64,000 nucleotides of DNA from Aquamicrobium sp. (GTDB taxonomy: Bacteria; Pseudomonadota; Alphaproteobacteria; Rhizobiales; Rhizobiaceae). Each line of letters begins with the position of its first letter. Position 1 is the first letter of the stretch. Below, piece by piece: positions 53,950-63,280 of the stretch. A program made the translations under genes and the position numbers. The stretch spans positions 124,001 through 188,000 of the forward strand of contig JAHHDT010000006.1 in NCBI GenBank assembly GCA_019739225.1, read 5' to 3'. A model generated the notes under the pieces. That model was not told the origin of the DNA and searched no databases. It worked only from the letters and a program-made list of their open reading frames with translations.

Positions 53950-55281
53950 ATGAGCAAGGCTCGCACCGCGCGCCGTCTAAAAGAGCAGGTCGCATCGCTG
54001 GAGACGATGACCCGCTTCGTTTTGGCTACGCTGGCACTGGCGAGCGGCGTCTACACCTATCTCGGCGTGCGCAGCCTGCTCGACGGCGATGCCATCCTCG
54101 TTTTCTTCGCGGCAATCGTCTATTCGGTTGCCGTCTCCGTCGGCATCTACGGTTTCTGGGTCTATCTGAGCCGGTTCCTGCCTGAGATGCGCGATGGCCT
54201 GTCGAGGCTGGCGCTGTTCGCGATCATGGCCGTCGGTTCCTTGATGATCGTGGCCATGTCGTCCTGGCTCAACGCTGCGGCACTTGCCGGCTCGGCGGCG
54301 GTCGAGCAGCATCTCGCCACGACGCAGGAAGGCTACACCGCCGACCTCGACCAGGCGCATTCGAACGCGCTTGGCGCGTTGTCGCTTCTGCCGGACATTC
54401 AGCGCGCCTCCGAGCGCTTTGCCCGCCTTGCCGAGAACGAACGCGAATCGGGCGCGCTGACCGGCACGTCGGGCTCGGGCACCGTCGTGCAGCTCCTGAC
54501 GCAGATGTCGGCGCAGATGGGCGAACTGGAATCGACGATCCAGGCCTCGCGCGAAACCGTCCGCACGCTGTTCGAGGAAGGGCAAGGCCATCTTGCGACG
54601 ATGCGCGGGCTCGTTTCCGGCAGCGGGTCGGTCCAGCCTCGCGCCGACGCTTTCGGCGAACAGGCCGTCCAGCTCGCCGGCGTCATCTCGGCTCTGGAGC
54701 AGACCTCGATCGCCCCTTCCGTGGCGCGCGCGGCGGCCGACCTGTCGCTCGGCTTCATCGCGCCGGTCGCGGGCGGCAACACGGCGGACCTTGCCGGACG
54801 CCAGAACGCGGTGATGGACACGATCCGCACATCCGTCGCCGCCCAATCGGAGGCGCTGTCGGCCGCAGCGGCCGAAATCCTCAACCAGCCCAAGGTCGAG
54901 GAGCGCCGCTTCGTGCCGCTCTCGTCGGCCGAAGCGGTCATTCTCTACGCGGGGAGTTTCCTGCCGAGCTGGGCGGGAGCCATCTCCATCGATCTCCTGC
55001 CGGGCGTTCTCGTCGCCATCCTGGCGGTTGCCCATGCCGTCATGCGGCGGGGCGAGGAAGAGATGGATGACGCCGAACGCATAACGGCAGCCGACATGAT
55101 GCGCTCGCTGGAAATCCAGGAGGCAATGGCTGCGCGTCGGCGCGCGCTCGCCTTGCAGGAAGATGCCGACCGGGATGAGGTCGCAGCCGTCGCACCTGCG
55201 GACGATTTGCCCGAAACGCCGGCGAAAGCCGAAAACGTCACCCCCCTTTCGGTGGCCGAGAGGAAACGGCACGACCCATGA
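53950..55281 (+). CDS. Uncharacterised four-helix membrane protein with long helical domain
   Basis: 443 residues. Predicted transmembrane helices at about 22-40, 49-73, 87-113 and 343-366. Residues 114-335 are Ala/Gln/Glu/Ser-rich and probably form long helices or coiled coil on one side of the membrane. The C-terminal 75 residues are highly charged. No conserved domain is recognised; the layout recalls sensor or scaffold proteins. AAGGAG is upstream. It overlaps the next gene by 4 bp. Confidence 0.8.
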   Translation: MSKARTARRLKEQVASLETMTRFVLATLALASGVYTYLGVRSLLDGDAILVFFAAIVYSVAVSVGIYGFWVYLSRFLPEMRDGLSRLALFAIMAVGSLMIVAMSSWLNAAALAGSAAVEQHLATTQEGYTADLDQAHSNALGALSLLPDIQRASERFARLAENERESGALTGTSGSGTVVQLLTQMSAQMGELESTIQASRETVRTLFEEGQGHLATMRGLVSGSGSVQPRADAFGEQAVQLAGVISALEQTSIAPSVARAAADLSLGFIAPVAGGNTADLAGRQNAVMDTIRTSVAAQSEALSAAAAEILNQPKVEERRFVPLSSAEAVILYAGSFLPSWAGAISIDLLPGVLVAILAVAHAVMRRGEEEMDDAERITAADMMRSLEIQEAMAARRRALALQEDADRDEVAAVAPADDLPETPAKAENVTPLSVAERKRHDP

Positions 55282-56108
55282 GCGATCACCAGGCAGCAAT
55301 CGGCGGGAGGCCCCGCCAGAATGTTCTGATGCGTTACATCGAACGCTTCGACGACGGCGAGATCGCCCGCTGGGCTTTTCGCGGGCTTCTGGCCGGTGCC
55401 ATCGTCGTCATCGGTCTCGACCTGAAGGCGTTGTATGACGACCGGCTCATGCTCGACCCGACGGCTACGGGCACCACCGTCATCGTCGAACCGGTCCTGC
55501 CGCCCGCGGTGCGGCCCGGCAGCGAGGGGCAACCTACGCTGGATCCGCGCGAGAACGTGACGGCCGACGACGATGCGATGCGCCGGCCGCTTCGCTTTGA
55601 GCTGCATTCCGGCGGGGTAATGTCGGCGGAGGGCTCCATCGACGTGGGCGCGGCACAGCGCTTCGCAGCCGAAATGGATGCGCGCGGCGAATATGTGAAA
55701 ACGCTGACACTCAATTCGCCCGGCGGTTCGCTTGACGACGCCATGGCTATGGCGCGGCTGGTGCGTGAGCAAGGCATTGCGACCGAAGTGCCGGACGGGG
55801 CTCTGTGCGCGTCGTCCTGCCCGCTGGTGCTAGCCGGCGGCGCTGTCAGGAGCGTGGGCGAGAAGGCGGCTGTCGGGCTGCACCAGTTCTATGCGGCGAC
55901 GAAGGGTACCAACGATCCAGCCCAGGCGATGTCGGACGCCCAGTCGACGGCTGCCCGCATCGCGCGTTACCTGACCGAGATGGGCGTCGATCCGGCACTG
56001 TGGCTGCATGCGCTCGATACGCCACCGCAGGCCCTCTATTATCTGTCCGCCGAGGAGATGGCGCGCTATCGACTGACCACGGCGGGTTCCACCGTCGCAA
56101 GCCGCTAG
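55278..56108 (+). CDS. Membrane-anchored ClpP/crotonase-fold protein (COG3904-like)
   Basis: 276 residues. One N-terminal transmembrane helix at about 34-53, then a ClpP-like domain: oxyanion-type NSPGGSLDDAMAMA (146-159), a nucleophile candidate Ser in CASSCPLVLAGG (S179/S180) and His in VGLHQFY (H202). This fits predicted periplasmic ClpP-like proteins. It is coupled to the preceding membrane protein (ATGA overlap), so the two probably work together, perhaps as a membrane protease or its regulator. This role is inferred. Confidence 0.82.
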   Translation: MSDHQAAIGGRPRQNVLMRYIERFDDGEIARWAFRGLLAGAIVVIGLDLKALYDDRLMLDPTATGTTVIVEPVLPPAVRPGSEGQPTLDPRENVTADDDAMRRPLRFELHSGGVMSAEGSIDVGAAQRFAAEMDARGEYVKTLTLNSPGGSLDDAMAMARLVREQGIATEVPDGALCASSCPLVLAGGAVRSVGEKAAVGLHQFYAATKGTNDPAQAMSDAQSTAARIARYLTEMGVDPALWLHALDTPPQALYYLSAEEMARYRLTTAGSTVASR

Positions 56109-56153
56109 GGCATCTGCTTCCCGAAAGGTGCAGCCACTTGCGGCGACCGCTCG

Positions 56154-57371
56154 CTACTGCATCGCGAAAGAGCGGCCGTCGTCGATGACCTGGTGCACGC
56201 GGGCAACGCGTACGCAATCGCGACCGGCCCGCTTGGCTTCGTAAAGCGCGGCATCGGCCCTCATCATCAGTGCCAGCGGGGCCTCGGCCTGGTTCATCTG
56301 CGTGACGCCGAAACTTGCCGTGAAGCGCAGCTCTGCCGGCAGCTCATTTGTGTCGAGCCCGGTCAGCGCTGTCCGAACCCGCTCCGCGAACAGACGTGCC
56401 GCAGCCACGTTGCTGCCGGGCAGCAGGACCGCGAATTCCTCGCCGCCGATGCGGCCAAGCACGTGGTGGATGTCCGCGCAACGGCGCAACGTCTCTGCGA
56501 ACAGGACGATCAGCCGATCACCGACCGCGTGGCCGTAGGTGTCGTTGACCGTCTTGAAATGATCGAGATCGCACATGACCAGCGATACCGGCAATCCCCG
56601 GACCAGATGCCGGCGCGCGACTTCTTCGAGGCGTTGCTCGAAGCCGCGCCGGTTGAGCAGGCCCGAAAGCATGTCGGTTTCGGACTTGGCGGTGATGTCC
56701 TTGACGAGATCGGCGATCAGCACGCCCAGCAGGGTCAGCGCAGTCGCAACGGCGAGAATGGCGCCCACGGTCTGTGAGAACATGGCGTAGGCGGTGCCTA
56801 TGTATTCCTGGGGGCTGGCGCCCGCGCCGCCGAGCAGCAGCACGGCACCGGCCTTCGACAGGAAGTGCAGCGAACTTAGAAGCAGGAACCCCGCCAGCAG
56901 TCTGTCGACCAGCCGGCGCCGGCCCGCCGAAAGCACGATATAGACACCGACGGCCTGCATAAGCGCGAACGGAGCCTGATAGGCGAGCATGCGCCACACC
57001 GAGCCGCGCTCGAGCCCCAAAGAGAAAACGGTGGAGACCAGCGCTATCGCCAAAGCGGCCGTAAGAAAATTGACAGGTGGACTCCTGTCGTAGCGATATG
57101 CGAGCCCGATGTTGAGCAGTAGCAGCGCGCCGATAAAGGCGAGGCTGCCCAGGAGCACGCCGAGCCGTGGGTCGGGCAGAACCGGCAGGATAACCTCGAG
57201 CGCAGCATACAGTCCGCCCGCCGCATAGCCGGCGGCGAACCACCACGCGGAGCGGTAGCGGCTGTAGATTGCGATCAGGACGAACGCCCCGCAGAACAGC
57301 CCGGCAACCGCCAGGTTGATGAAAAGGATAAAGGTTGCGCCGCTCATGCCGATCTCGTTCCGCGCGACCAT
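56154..57371 (-). CDS. Membrane diguanylate cyclase (GGDEF)
   Basis: 405 residues. Six to seven transmembrane helices span about 10-225, followed by a GGDEF domain with the active-site motif GGEEF (RIGGEEFAVLL) and substrate Asp residues in CDLDHFKTVNDTYGH. The RxxD inhibitory site is not at its usual place five residues before GGEEF (DIHH there). There is no EAL domain. It makes cyclic di-GMP. A second ATG at 57347 is possible. Confidence 0.92.
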   Translation of the reverse strand: MVARNEIGMSGATFILFINLAVAGLFCGAFVLIAIYSRYRSAWWFAAGYAAGGLYAALEVILPVLPDPRLGVLLGSLAFIGALLLLNIGLAYRYDRSPPVNFLTAALAIALVSTVFSLGLERGSVWRMLAYQAPFALMQAVGVYIVLSAGRRRLVDRLLAGFLLLSSLHFLSKAGAVLLLGGAGASPQEYIGTAYAMFSQTVGAILAVATALTLLGVLIADLVKDITAKSETDMLSGLLNRRGFEQRLEEVARRHLVRGLPVSLVMCDLDHFKTVNDTYGHAVGDRLIVLFAETLRRCADIHHVLGRIGGEEFAVLLPGSNVAAARLFAERVRTALTGLDTNELPAELRFTASFGVTQMNQAEAPLALMMRADAALYEAKRAGRDCVRVARVHQVIDDGRSFAMQ

Positions 57372-57420
57372 ATTCCGTCAAGCGGGCGAAGAAGTAGTTA
57401 ATGCAGGCGGGGGTAACAGG

Positions 57421-58629
57421 TCAACGGCCAGCCGGCTCGAGGCGATCCGTTTCAAGGGCATCATAGGGAGCGGGGGCAAGCAGTGGATTGTCGACGCGGA
57501 CGCGATCGCGGCCCGCCTTCTTGGCCTCATAGAGTGCCCGGTCAGCGCGCAGGAAAAGTTCGGCGACGGATTCGCCATCACGCCACTCGGCAACACCGAA
57601 ACTCGCGCTGAAACGCATGTCGTCAGGCAGATGCGGCACGGGCAAGAGGCCGAAGGCCGCGCGCACGCCTTCGGCAAAGAGCCGCCCGCTGTTGCGGTCG
57701 CTGCCGCGTAGCAGGACGGCGAACTCCTCGCCGCCGATGCGGCCGGCAATCTGATTGGCAGCGATGCAGTCGCGCATGCAGTTGGAGAAGGTCACGATCA
57801 CAAAATCGCCGGCGGCGTGGCCGTAGGTATCGTTTACCGACTTGAAGTGATCGAGGTCGCAGACGACCAGGGTGACCGCCATGCGCTTGCGCCGGCTGGC
57901 ACGAAGCGCCTCGGCGACGCCCTGTTCGAAACCGCGCCTGTTGAGCAGGCTCGACAAGGGGTCGGTATGCGATTCAAGTCGAAGCTCCTCCATCACGTCG
58001 AGCGCGATGGCGGTGATGAGAGAAAGCGCGAATATCAACAGGAACAGCGACGCGGAGAAGGTGAGCGTGATCCAGTATAGCGACTGGTGAATATTCTCGT
58101 AGCTCTCGTATGGACCGTCGATCCAGATGACGAGAACGGGGCGTACGAAAAAGCTGATGCCATAGAAGACCAGGAGCCCGAGCAGGATATTGTCGACGAA
58201 ATTGCGTCCCGGCGCCCGGCGCAGCTCCGCGGCCATGGTGAGCGTAATCGCCCCGAAGGCGAAGTTGATCATGTAGATCCGCCAGACGACATCGGGCTGC
58301 ACGAACAGGAACCAGGTGAAAGCGGCAAAACCCGCTATGGCGAAAACCGCAGTCGATAAAACGGGAGGCTGGCGGTCAAATCGTGCGAGGCCACCAATGG
58401 CAAAGCCGACCCCGCCGGCCAGAAACATGAGGTTCGCCACCAGCTTGGAGAGCGATACGCTGTAGAATGCAAAATAGTGGAGGAGAAAGCCTCCGCCGAT
58501 CGCCAGAAAGGAGGCACTCAGCAGGGCGATGTAGGCCTGACGGCGGCTTCGCCACAGCAGGAAGAACGTCGTGGCGAAGACCAGCGACATTGCGGGATTC
58601 GTCAATGCAATGATGACGTTCGCGTCCAA
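57421..58629 (-). CDS. Membrane diguanylate cyclase (GGDEF), paralogue of the neighbour
   Basis: 402 residues, the same architecture: about seven transmembrane helices (1-215) and a C-terminal GGDEF domain with RIGGEEFAVLL and CDLDHFKSVNDTYGH. The position of the RxxD site reads AANQ, so product inhibition is probably absent. The predicted start is TTG at 58629; ATG at 58590 is an alternative. It lies 49 bp upstream of its paralogue, and the GGDEF parts look about half identical by eye, which suggests an old tandem duplication. Confidence 0.9.
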   Translation of the reverse strand: MDANVIIALTNPAMSLVFATTFFLLWRSRRQAYIALLSASFLAIGGGFLLHYFAFYSVSLSKLVANLMFLAGGVGFAIGGLARFDRQPPVLSTAVFAIAGFAAFTWFLFVQPDVVWRIYMINFAFGAITLTMAAELRRAPGRNFVDNILLGLLVFYGISFFVRPVLVIWIDGPYESYENIHQSLYWITLTFSASLFLLIFALSLITAIALDVMEELRLESHTDPLSSLLNRRGFEQGVAEALRASRRKRMAVTLVVCDLDHFKSVNDTYGHAAGDFVIVTFSNCMRDCIAANQIAGRIGGEEFAVLLRGSDRNSGRLFAEGVRAAFGLLPVPHLPDDMRFSASFGVAEWRDGESVAELFLRADRALYEAKKAGRDRVRVDNPLLAPAPYDALETDRLEPAGR

Positions 58630-58698
58630 ACATCCCGCCCCGGTTGCCGTTGGGGCAGGATGCTAGCGCCGAAGAACCAACAAGCCGTTAAGCGGCGG

Positions 58699-60108
58699 TC
58701 AGTTCCATTCGCGGATGTCGACGAAGTGGCCGGCGATCGCGGCCGCGGCCGCCATGGCCGGAGACACGAGATGCGTACGGCCCTTGAAGCCCTGCCGGCC
58801 TTCGAAGTTGCGGTTCGATGTCGAGGCGCAGCGTTCGTGCGGCTTCAGGCGATCGTCGTTCATCGCAAGGCACATCGAGCAGCCGGGCTCGCGCCAGTCG
58901 AAGCCTGCCTCGATGAAAATCCTGTGCAGCCCCTCGGCCTCCGCCTGCGCCTTCACGAGGCCGGACCCCGGCACGATCATGGCGTCCACGGTCGACGCCA
59001 CCTTCTTGCCTTCGACAACCTTCGCGACGGCGCGCAGATCCTCGATGCGGCCGTTGGTGCACGAGCCGATGAAGACGCGGTCGAGCGTGATGTCGGTCAT
59101 CTTCGTTCCCGGCTTCAGGCCCATATAATCGAGCGCGCGCTGCTTCGAGGTGCGCTTGGTCTCGTCTGCGATCGCGGCCGGGTCCGGCACCTCGCCGGTG
59201 ACGGCAACAACGTCCTCTGGCGAGGAACCCCAGGTGACGATCGGCGGCAGGTTGGCAGCGTCCAGCACGACCACCTTGTCGAAATGCGCGCCTTCATCCG
59301 TCTTCAGCGTCTTCCAGTAGTCGAGTGCCATGTCCCACGCCTTGCCCTTGGGCGCACGGGGCTTGTCCTTGACGTAGGCGAAGGTCGTTTCGTCCGGCGC
59401 GATCAGGCCGGCGCGCGCGCCACCCTCGATCGACATGTTGCAGATCGTCATGCGGCCTTCCATCGACAGCGCGCGGATGGCCTCGCCTGCATATTCGATC
59501 ACGTAGCCGGTGCCACCGGCCGTGCCGATCTCGCCGATGATGGCAAGGATGATGTCCTTGGCGGTGACGCCTTCGGGCAACTGGCCGTCGACGCGGACCA
59601 GCATGTTTTTTGCCTTCTTCTGGATCAGCGTCTGCGTGGCGAGCACATGCTCGACCTCCGAAGTGCCGATGCCGTGTGCCAGCGCGCCGAACGCGCCGTG
59701 GGTCGAGGTATGGCTGTCACCGCAGACGATGGTCATGCCCGGCAGGGTGAAACCCTGCTCCGGCCCGATAATGTGGACGATGCCCTGCCTGATGTCGGCA
59801 GCGTCATAGTACTCCACGCCGAAATCGGCGGCGTTCCTGGCCAGAGCCTCGACCTGAATGCGGCTTTCCTCGTTCTTGATGCCGTTCTTGCGATCGGGCG
59901 AGGTCGGCACGTTATGGTCGACCACGGCGAGCGTCTTTTCCGGCTGGCGAACCTTGCGGCCGGCCATGCGCAGACCCTCGAAGGCCTGCGGGCTGGTGAC
60001 TTCGTGGACCAGATGGCGGTCGATGTAGAGCAGGCAGGTGCCGTCATCCTGGCGGTCGACAACGTGCTCGTCGAAAATCTTGTCGTAGAGGGTGCGCGGT
60101 GCGGTCAT
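58699..60108 (-). CDS. leuC: 3-isopropylmalate dehydratase large subunit
   Basis: 469 residues. LeuC, with LeuD, isomerises 2- to 3-isopropylmalate in leucine synthesis. [4Fe-4S] ligands are in [12 protein letters not shown] and [50 protein letters not shown] is the usual N-terminus, and [31 protein letters not shown] is diagnostic. leuD is not adjacent in this window, as is common in rhizobia. Confidence 0.98.
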   Translation of the reverse strand: MTAPRTLYDKIFDEHVVDRQDDGTCLLYIDRHLVHEVTSPQAFEGLRMAGRKVRQPEKTLAVVDHNVPTSPDRKNGIKNEESRIQVEALARNAADFGVEYYDAADIRQGIVHIIGPEQGFTLPGMTIVCGDSHTSTHGAFGALAHGIGTSEVEHVLATQTLIQKKAKNMLVRVDGQLPEGVTAKDIILAIIGEIGTAGGTGYVIEYAGEAIRALSMEGRMTICNMSIEGGARAGLIAPDETTFAYVKDKPRAPKGKAWDMALDYWKTLKTDEGAHFDKVVVLDAANLPPIVTWGSSPEDVVAVTGEVPDPAAIADETKRTSKQRALDYMGLKPGTKMTDITLDRVFIGSCTNGRIEDLRAVAKVVEGKKVASTVDAMIVPGSGLVKAQAEAEGLHRIFIEAGFDWREPGCSMCLAMNDDRLKPHERCASTSNRNFEGRQGFKGRTHLVSPAMAAAAAIAGHFVDIREWN

Positions 60109-60181
60109 TTTGCGTCAATCCGTCGATATGGAGCCATGGAAGTTGGGGCGGCCCTTGTGGGGCCGAACTCGGAACGTATGC

Positions 60182-60310
60182 TCAGCCGAGGCGGGCGAGC
60201 GTCGCGCCGGTGATGCGGACGAAGAACCGCGCCGGCAGACGCTTCACGTCCTGCAGCACGAAGCCCTTGTAGGCCGGATGTCCGAAGAGTTCTTCCATGG
60301 CCAAGCTCAT
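60182..60310 (-). CDS. Possible small protein of 42 residues (hypothetical)
   Basis: Reads MSLAMEELFGHPAYKGFVLQ then DVKRLPARFFVRITGATLARLG and a TGA stop. The composition (amphipathic, balanced) looks like a real peptide, and it fills an otherwise empty 248-bp gap between leuC and the MgtC-like gene, on the same strand. There is no clear ribosome site; ATG at 60298 (38 residues) is an alternative start. No family recognised. Confidence 0.45.
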   Translation of the reverse strand: MSLAMEELFGHPAYKGFVLQDVKRLPARFFVRITGATLARLG

Positions 60311-60355
60311 ACCAGCGTTTGGGCGGCTCGGCAATCGGCCGGCGGCGGGCCGTTG

Positions 60356-60862
60356 CTACTCTCCCTCGGCCCGATCCTTCTGCCTGTCGACGGGCAGTAC
60401 CGCCTTTTCCAGCGGGTGCATCAGGCCCAGTATGACGATTGCCAGCAGCGTGGCGAAGCCTGCGATCTGCCAGAAGCCGAGGCCTGCGGCAAGTCCGATG
60501 GCGCCGGCGAGCCAGAGGCCCGCGCCGGTGGTGAGACCCTTGATGCGGCCACGGGCGAAGATGATGGTCCCGGCGGCAAGGAAGGCGACACCGGCCGTCA
60601 CCGCCTCGATCAGGCGCAGCGGGTCGAGCCGCGAGCCCTCCTGCTCGAACTGGGCGCTGTGGACGATCTCGATGCCGATGATGGTGAAGCAGGCCGCCGC
60701 CAGCGACACCAGTATATGGGTTCGCAAACCGGCGGGATGGTTGCGCCACTCGCGCTCGAAACCGATGACCGCGCCCAGTACAGCCGCCAGCGCCAGCCGC
60801 GCTGCGATGACCGAAAACGGCAGCCAGGTGGCGTGGCCGATGTCGTCGAAAATGTCCTGCAT
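60356..60862 (-). CDS. MgtC/SapB family membrane protein
   Basis: 168 residues, four to five transmembrane helices. The MgtC/SapB N-terminal signature is in RLALAAVLGAVIGFEREWRNHPAGLRTHILVSLAAACF, with AGVAFLAAGTIIFARGRIKGLTTGAGLWLAGAIGLAAGLG. There is no C-terminal ACT-like domain, so it is a short SapB-type member. The precise role is unknown (stress or virulence-related in other bacteria). An EcfG-type promoter lies 42 bp upstream. Confidence 0.92.
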   Translation of the reverse strand: MQDIFDDIGHATWLPFSVIAARLALAAVLGAVIGFEREWRNHPAGLRTHILVSLAAACFTIIGIEIVHSAQFEQEGSRLDPLRLIEAVTAGVAFLAAGTIIFARGRIKGLTTGAGLWLAGAIGLAAGLGFWQIAGFATLLAIVILGLMHPLEKAVLPVDRQKDRAEGE

Positions 60863-60903
60863 GGAATGCCCTCGAAACGGCGCCCCTCTGCGCCGTCTGC
60901 TTC

Positions 60904-60928
60904 AACGCGGATCGATTGAACGGGTTCC
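60904..60928 (-). promoter_or_regulatory. General-stress sigma factor (EcfG/RpoE2) promoter
   Basis: On the minus strand GGAAC (60928-60924), 16 bp, CGTT (60907-60904), perfect, 42 bp upstream of the MgtC-like gene. It overlaps nothing but the gap to the methyltransferase stop at 60931. Confidence 0.78.
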
Positions 60929-60930
60929 GG

Positions 60931-61560
60931 CTAACCGATTTCAAACACGAACGCCTTTACCTGCACCTCGGGCTCGGCCAGCACGAAGGCGCGGAAGGGC
61001 TCGCTCTCGTCGACCGCGCGCCAGCGCTTTGCGTCTTCGAGCTGCCGGAATTTCTCGCGGAATCCGCCATCCTCGATCAACATGTCGCGCACGGTGAAGA
61101 TTGCATGGCCGCCCGGACGCGTGATGCGAACCAGCTCGTCGAAACTCGATGCAGGCGCATGACCGGCCGTGAACACACCACTCGACAGGAAGGCGGCGAA
61201 ATGATCGTCGGGCCATGGCAGCGTGGTGCCCAGTTCGGCCTGCCTGAGTTCGCGGTAGGCGTTGCGCTGCCCGGCCAGATCGAGCATCTGGCGCGAATAG
61301 TCGAGGCCGACAAGATCGTCGTAACCCAGTGCCTTCAGGAACGGCCCCGACAGGCCCGTCCCGCAACCGGCATCGAGCATCGGACCAGCGCCTAACCCCA
61401 CATGGCGGCCTACCCAGCCGGAAATCACGAAGGGCAGGCTGTATCCGAGCGCGATCGTGTCGCGGTCGTAGTCGGCGGCCCAATCGGCATAGGCTCGCTC
61501 GAGCTCCTGGGGCGACCTGGCGGCGTAGACGCGATCGAGCGCCTGTTCCTCGTGGTTCAT
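60931..61560 (-). CDS. Class I SAM-dependent methyltransferase
   Basis: 209 residues. Motif I MLDAGCGTGLSGPFL, motif II VGLDYSRQMLDLA, and a motif IV-like TTLPWPDDHFAAFLSSGVFTAGHAP are visible; the domain resembles Methyltransf_11/25. The substrate is unknown. It overlaps the ABC permease gene by 4 bp and is probably transcribed with it. Confidence 0.92.
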   Translation of the reverse strand: MNHEEQALDRVYAARSPQELERAYADWAADYDRDTIALGYSLPFVISGWVGRHVGLGAGPMLDAGCGTGLSGPFLKALGYDDLVGLDYSRQMLDLAGQRNAYRELRQAELGTTLPWPDDHFAAFLSSGVFTAGHAPASSFDELVRITRPGGHAIFTVRDMLIEDGGFREKFRQLEDAKRWRAVDESEPFRAFVLAEPEVQVKAFVFEIG

Positions 61561-62372
61561 TCGTGTGTTCCCTTTCTCAGTTTGCGTTCAAGTGCGCGCA
61601 AGGCCAGCGACAGGGTGACGGTCAGCAACAAATAGATATAGGCCACGATGGAGTAGGTTTCGAAGAAGCTGAACGAACCGGCCGCATATACCTTGCCCAT
61701 CTGCGTGATGTCGGCGACGCCGAGGACGGAGACCAACGAAGAATCCTTGACCATGGCGACGAAGTCGTTGCCCAGAGGCGGCAGGATCGTACGTAGTGCC
61801 TGCGGCATGACGATCAACCGGAAGCGCTGGAAGCGCGACAGGCCCAATGCCTTCGCGGCCTCGACCTGACCCGTTTCGACCGACTGGATGCCGGCGCGGA
61901 ACACCTCGGAGATGAAAGCCGAATAGCCGATCGTCAGCGCGACGACGGCACGCCACAGGAGCGAGATGTCGCGCACCAGCAGCGGCTCGATGATGCCGGC
62001 CTGCGCCAGCGGTGCCGTCGCCCAGTTCCATGCTGCGACGAACCCGGGTACTCCGGCAAAGGCTATCCAGAACAGCAGCACCAGGATGGGCACGCCGCGG
62101 ATGATCTCGACATAGAAGCGCGCCGTCTGCCGCAGCACGCGCGAATCCGACAACGCCATCAGCGCGATGCCGAGTCCCAGCGCGGAAGCGAGCGCGAAAC
62201 CGACGACGGTGACGAAGATGGTGATGCCGAGCCCGCGCGCGACGATGGTGAAGACCTGCGAATAAAGGTCGTTCGCCGCGACGAAGATTGCGATGGCAAG
62301 AGCGATCGCAATCGCGGCGGCGAGCCAGTAGGGAAACTCCTTCCGGCTCGCGGGCGGATGCGCTGCGCTCAC
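61557..62372 (-). CDS. Amino-acid ABC transporter permease (HisM/GlnP family)
   Basis: 271 residues from the GTG at 62372, which overlaps the binding-protein stop as GTGA; an upstream start at 62399 would overlap by 31 bp. Five to six transmembrane helices are present, with the family motif [17 protein letters not shown] and the EAA-like loop [34 protein letters not shown]. No ATPase gene is adjacent in the window. Confidence 0.95.
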   Translation of the reverse strand: MSAAHPPASRKEFPYWLAAAIAIALAIAIFVAANDLYSQVFTIVARGLGITIFVTVVGFALASALGLGIALMALSDSRVLRQTARFYVEIIRGVPILVLLFWIAFAGVPGFVAAWNWATAPLAQAGIIEPLLVRDISLLWRAVVALTIGYSAFISEVFRAGIQSVETGQVEAAKALGLSRFQRFRLIVMPQALRTILPPLGNDFVAMVKDSSLVSVLGVADITQMGKVYAAGSFSFFETYSIVAYIYLLLTVTLSLALRALERKLRKGTHE

Positions 62373-63166
62373 TCGCCCATCTTGTATTCGAGGAACCACT
62401 TTCTGTTCAGCGTCTCGAGCGTGCCGTCCGCCTCCATCGCGGCGATGGCGGCGTTGACCGGCGCGACCAGATCGGAGCCCTTCGGGAAGATGAAGCCGAA
62501 ATCCTCCGAGCCGAGCGGGCCGCCGATGATCTTCAGCGCGCCGTCCGAGGCGTCGACATACCCTTGCGCGGCGACGCCGTCGGTCATGACGAGGTCGACG
62601 TCACCGGCGCGCAGCGCCTGGACGGTGGCCCCAAATGTCTCGAACAGCTTGATGCGCGGGTTGGACTCGTTGCCGTCGAGGATGTCATACACGGCCACAT
62701 AGAAGGGCGTCGTGCCGGGCTGGGCCGCAATCAGAAGGTCCTCGTCTTCTCCAAACGCCTTCTCGTCGGCGAAGCGCTCCTCGTCGGCGCGCACCAGCAT
62801 GCGCATTTCGGAATGCATGTAGGGATCGGAGAAGTCGACCTTCTCCTTGCGGTCGTCGCGGATGGTGATGCCGGTCATGCCCATGTCGTACTGGCCGTCG
62901 GAGACCGACTGGATCATCGCATCCCAGCTCGTGTTCTGGTATTCGACGACGAAATTGAGCCGCTGCGACATCTCCTTCAGCGCATCGTATTCCCAGCCGA
63001 TGGCATCGCCCGTCTTGGGGTCAACGAACTGCAGCGGCGGATAGGCGTTTTCAGTGACGATGACGACGGTGCGTCCGCCGAGGTCCGGCAGATCCTGCGC
63101 CTGCGCGGTCGAAGCGATGAAAAGCGCGGCGACAACGGCCGCGAAAGGGGCAAAGCGACGGATCAT
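62369..63166 (-). CDS. Amino-acid ABC transporter substrate-binding protein
   Basis: 265 residues. A signal peptide ([23 protein letters not shown]) precedes a type 2 periplasmic binding fold: [20 protein letters not shown], ISxG-like [23 protein letters not shown] (SBP family 3 signature), and [16 protein letters not shown]. It delivers a polar amino acid to the permease. The exact ligand cannot be told. Confidence 0.95.
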   Translation of the reverse strand: MIRRFAPFAAVVAALFIASTAQAQDLPDLGGRTVVIVTENAYPPLQFVDPKTGDAIGWEYDALKEMSQRLNFVVEYQNTSWDAMIQSVSDGQYDMGMTGITIRDDRKEKVDFSDPYMHSEMRMLVRADEERFADEKAFGEDEDLLIAAQPGTTPFYVAVYDILDGNESNPRIKLFETFGATVQALRAGDVDLVMTDGVAAQGYVDASDGALKIIGGPLGSEDFGFIFPKGSDLVAPVNAAIAAMEADGTLETLNRKWFLEYKMGE

Positions 63167-63228
63167 GTTGGTCTCCTGAGCTGATTTCGCCGCAAACCTA
63201 GACTCCCCCGGGCCTCATTGCCAAGCGC

Positions 63229-63247
63229 GGCGGGACTCGATCCCGCC
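63229..63247. terminator. Hairpin between symporter and ABC genes
   Basis: GGCGGGA and TCCCGCC pair perfectly around CTCGA. There is no T-tract, so Rho-independent termination of the minus-strand symporter gene is uncertain; a Rho-dependent or attenuating role is possible. Confidence 0.4.
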
Positions 63248-63280
63248 ACGCCGTTTGCTGGAGAGGGTCCGGTGCGAGCG

